Source: Leptolyngbyaceae cyanobacterium
GTDB taxonomy: Bacteria; Cyanobacteriota; Cyanobacteriia; Cyanobacteriales; Aerosakkonemataceae
Assembly: GCA_036703985.1 (NCBI GenBank)
Contig: DATNQN010000021.1
Span: forward strand, 62,001 to 126,000
Direction of reading: 5' to 3'
Length of the DNA stretch: 64,000 nt
Each line of letters begins with the position of its first letter. Positions within the stretch are counted from its first letter, which is position 1. The notes under the pieces were generated by a model. That model was not told the DNA's origin. It was given only the letters and a program-made list of their open reading frames with translations, and searched no databases. Made by a program: the position numbers and the translations under genes. Shown piece by piece: positions 61,717 through 64,000 of the stretch.

Positions 61717-62088
61717 ATGTTCAAACTCAGTGATTATCCCCTTGCCATTTCTCAAGCTACCCAAAGAATCACTGAACTGGATTACGAATTGTCTGCAATT
61801 CGTCAATTAATAACTGCTTTTGAAGGCAGAACAGAGTTGTTAGTGGCTGCCGATCCTAAGTTAAAAAATTCTGCTCAACGCAAGGCACGTCGTTTTGAAT
61901 TATTGCAATTCAATCAAGAATATCAAAAAGCGATCGATATTTTGACAAAATTGAGCGTGGAAAAATCCAGCGCGATCGCACACTTGGAATATCTCCGCAA
62001 TCAGTTTAGCGTCGCCAAGTTGGAAGCGCAATTAGCGATCGCTCAACAACTTTCCGGATTAGAAGCCAGGGAATTAATCGGTTTCTAA
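61717..62088 (+). CDS. Small coiled-coil hypothetical protein
   Basis: 123 residues, all-helical, with coiled-coil-like heptads in SQATQRITELDYELSAIRQL and LEAQLAIAQQLSGLEARELI. I do not recognise it. It follows the 88-residue gene and has a clean terminator at its end. A structural or assembly role is possible but not shown. Confidence 0.65.
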   Translation: MFKLSDYPLAISQATQRITELDYELSAIRQLITAFEGRTELLVAADPKLKNSAQRKARRFELLQFNQEYQKAIDILTKLSVEKSSAIAHLEYLRNQFSVAKLEAQLAIAQQLSGLEARELIGF

Positions 62089-62119
62089 TCAAGTAAAACT
62101 TTCTCCTTTGGGTTGAATG

Positions 62120-62152
62120 GCAGTAGGTCTTTTTGTCCTACTGCTTTTTTTT
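62120..62152 (+). terminator. Rho-independent terminator
   Basis: GCAGTAGG ... CCTACTGC stem and TTTTTTTT tract, 31 bp after the coiled-coil gene stop. Confidence 0.9.
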
Positions 62153-62194
62153 ATCGAGAATCCATGAGTCAGAATTCAGAATACAGAATGGAAT

Positions 62195-62227
62195 AGAAAC
62201 CCGGTTTTTTCAAAAAACCGGGTTTCT
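62195..62227. repeat. Dispersed GAAACCCGG palindrome, copy 4
   Basis: AGAAACCCGGTTTTTT and AAAAAACCGGGTTTCT, 30 bp after the stop of the next minus-strand gene. Confidence 0.85.
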
Positions 62228-62256
62228 GAGGTGGCTGTATTTGTAATGTTGAGTAC

Positions 62257-63093
62257 CTAAAATTTATAATCTCTGAAATTTTCTCTGCGATTTCCGTCGA
62301 TTCGGAGAACCGCGATCGAACTCCCGCTGGCATCTTTAATCGGATAATACCATTGAAAATTCCTTTGTTTATTTAACTCGTTAATTAATTTTGAATCATT
62401 CTTCAAGGCTTGCCTAATCGCTTTTTCGTCATCTTTTGCTACGTAAAATCTTTGAAAAATCGGTTCGCCTTTATCGTTTCTCTGATATCTTTGATAGCGC
62501 CACATTACAGAATCATCTTGCGAATCTAGCACGTAAAGATTCAGATTTTCCACAAAAGACAAATTATTTAAACTCTCGATCAAATCTGGCAAACTTTTAG
62601 AAAGTTTACTAACGGGTGGTTTTGGCAAAATAGTAACTTGCTGGACGAGTTTATTTCTAAAACTTTCAATTTGTTGGGAAGCTACTCGTTTAAAGACTTG
62701 GTTGCGGTGAACTTGAACTTGGTAATCTAATAATGCTAAAGCTCCGATTAAAGCAGACATGGCGGTGACGATTCCTAACATATATTGCACGTAAGTAATT
62801 CGTCGTGCTTCTGGAACGATCGCAGAACTATCTAAATTGCCGTTGCGTTCCAGAGATTCCACTGCTCCCACGATTTTTTGAATGCCAAGGACAAAAGTCA
62901 TGGCAACGCCGAAAAGACTAAGAGCTAGGCAAGAAAAAAAGATACCGTATAAAACAGATTCCACTCGATCGCTGAAAATATCCCATTGCAGCGCAGTATT
63001 AAAAATTCCCAACACGACTAAGATTGCGCCAATTGTCAAGAGCGAAAGAGTTATCCAGACGGTTAGGGATAATAATTTTATTTTTGCCTTCAT
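62257..63093 (-). CDS. Membrane protein with extracytoplasmic sensor-like domain
   Basis: 278 residues, unrecognised. Three hydrophobic segments (about 10-32, 45-70, 100-120) precede a soluble domain (125-278) with LPDLIESLNNLSFVENLNLYVLDSQDDSVMWRYQRYQ and WYYPIKDASGSSIAVLRIDG, a layout similar to PAS/Cache-type sensory modules, where a strand pair and GSSIAVLRI close the fold. No kinase or cyclase domain follows, so any signalling would need a partner. It is divergent from the ABC exporter gene by 122 bp. Confidence 0.65.
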   Translation of the reverse strand: MKAKIKLLSLTVWITLSLLTIGAILVVLGIFNTALQWDIFSDRVESVLYGIFFSCLALSLFGVAMTFVLGIQKIVGAVESLERNGNLDSSAIVPEARRITYVQYMLGIVTAMSALIGALALLDYQVQVHRNQVFKRVASQQIESFRNKLVQQVTILPKPPVSKLSKSLPDLIESLNNLSFVENLNLYVLDSQDDSVMWRYQRYQRNDKGEPIFQRFYVAKDDEKAIRQALKNDSKLINELNKQRNFQWYYPIKDASGSSIAVLRIDGNRRENFRDYKF

Positions 63094-63215
63094 TTTTGAT
63101 GACCTGAGTTGTCACTAAAGCAGTGAATGTTACTATTATTACTTCAGATCGAATCGCTAGCTAGCCTAAAAGACTGGTAGCCTAATTCAAAGTAACCATA
63201 ATTCTGGATATTCCC

Positions 63216-64000
63216 TTGAAAACTCGTTCTAGTTATTGGCAACTTCTTCCCTATATCCGTCCGGAGTGGAAAACGATCGCGCAAGCATTAACCTGCACTC
63301 TGGCATTTACGGTATTTTGGCCGATTTTGGCATGGTTGGCGGGTCGAATTGCCGGGTATATCGGACAGGGAAACGTGGATGCGATCGCAAAACTGGCTGG
63401 CGTCGGCGCGATCGTTTTTCTGATCCGGGGAACGGTGCAATACTCCCAAGATGCGCTGATGGCAAAAGCTGCCTTAAAAATTGCCCTCGATCTCCGCAAA
63501 CGAGTTTACGCACACTTGCAGCGGTTGGATCTCACTTATTTTGAAACTGCCAAAACCGGAGATTTATCTTATCGCCTCACCGAAGATATCGACAGAATTG
63601 GCGAAGTGATTAACAAGTTATTTCACCAATTCGTTCCCTGCGTTTTGCAATTAATTGTTGTATTGGGATACATGGTTTATCTCAACTGGCAGTTAACCTT
63701 AGCAACCTTTATTTTAGCTCCTTTAATGGCAGTATTAATCGGTTGGTTTGGCGAACAATTACTCAAATTTTCCCGCCGCAGCCAAAACCGCATCTCTAAT
63801 TTATCAGCTTTATTAACAGAAGTATTCAGCGGTATTCGCTTAGTGCAAGCTTTCGCTGCCGAAGAATATCAAGTAAAACAATTTACGCAAGAAGCCGAAC
63901 ACAATCGACAAGCCAAATATTTAGCAGAACGGGTAAAAGCACTTCAGTTTGTCGTAGTTGGTTTCTTAGAAGCAATGTGCGTGCTGCTATTGTTTTTCTT
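63216..64000 (+). CDS. ABC exporter, N-terminal transmembrane part
   Basis: An open frame from TTG 63216 runs off the right edge (261 codons). It begins LKTRSSYWQLLPYIRPEWKT, then a hydrophobic TM1 (about 22-45), and carries features of type I exporter membrane domains: YAHLQRLDLTYFETAKTGDLSYRLTEDID, then GIRLVQAFAAEEYQVKQF, as in MsbA/HlyB-like half transporters. The ATPase domain lies beyond the window. There is no ATG in the frame near the start and a stop codon lies about 33 bp upstream, so the TTG start (with GGA 7 bases upstream) is the most likely. Confidence 0.85.
   Translation, partial: MKTRSSYWQLLPYIRPEWKTIAQALTCTLAFTVFWPILAWLAGRIAGYIGQGNVDAIAKLAGVGAIVFLIRGTVQYSQDALMAKAALKIALDLRKRVYAHLQRLDLTYFETAKTGDLSYRLTEDIDRIGEVINKLFHQFVPCVLQLIVVLGYMVYLNWQLTLATFILAPLMAVLIGWFGEQLLKFSRRSQNRISNLSALLTEVFSGIRLVQAFAAEEYQVKQFTQEAEHNRQAKYLAERVKALQFVVVGFLEAMCVLLLFF

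Noticed and set aside
63236-63544. Plus-strand open frame with ATG at 63236
   Set aside because: Out of frame with the ABC exporter reading frame, which shows continuous family similarity from TTG 63216.

Overview
The window reads as a chromosomal segment of a cyanobacterium, most likely a filamentous Oscillatoriales-type organism. The evidence is frequent HIP1 octamers (GCGATCGC), heptameric short tandem repeats, a dispersed AGAAACCCGGTTTCT palindrome, a glycine-tailed RRM protein, HstK-type Ser/Thr-plus-His kinases, and many families typical of cyanobacteria (DUF4336, Rpn/DUF4351, DUF433/DUF5615). The species cannot be fixed from the sequence alone. I see no rRNA, tRNA or CRISPR array.

Left part (1-16.9 kb): a truncated lipoxygenase-like gene, an RNA-binding protein (rbp), two small unknown genes, then gltD and gltB. 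Both GOGAT genes are on the minus strand, but a 3.3-kb block separates them. It holds three toxin-antitoxin-like modules (DUF433/DUF5615, a YgiT-like orphan, RelE/RelB-like) and a HEPN-domain protein. Then come an M23 peptidase, birA, pgeF and a decayed Rpn-type gene.

Centre (17.3-34.4 kb): a seven-gene, plus-strand signalling cluster with very short gaps. It contains a giant HstK-type kinase, an orphan SsuA-like substrate-binding lipoprotein, a Cache-HAMP-PAS histidine kinase whose C-terminal half is a paralogue of the giant kinase's C-terminal half, a single-domain response regulator and three hybrid kinases. This looks like one phosphorelay with an extracellular ligand sensor. A second, minus-strand pair (52.9-60.5 kb) has another giant HstK-type kinase followed 2 nt later by a REC-histidine kinase.

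Right-centre (34.6-48.5 kb): envelope and metabolic genes (a Gly/Ala-rich membrane protein, Tat PEBP lipoprotein, DUF4336, metzincin-like protease, AIM24-like protein, PTP-like protein) lead into a probable defence or genome-maintenance island. The island has a C5-cytosine DNA methyltransferase, a PIN toxin with antitoxin, an unrecognised P-loop ATPase with a nuclease-like C-terminus, and a NERD-UvrD-like helicase-pentapeptide fusion. The ATPase, its methyltransferase neighbour and the helicase are the best candidates for an undescribed system.

Right end (48.6-64 kb): DedA, ahcY, a sodium/solute symporter, an MscS remnant, the second kinase pair, two small unknown genes, a membrane sensor-like protein and the start of an ABC exporter. 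Two copies of a MITE-like element with CTATAGCGATCCTA ends flank this part; one supplies the stop codon of the DedA gene. Repeat-derived sequence has also entered the reading frames of both giant kinases and the helicase.
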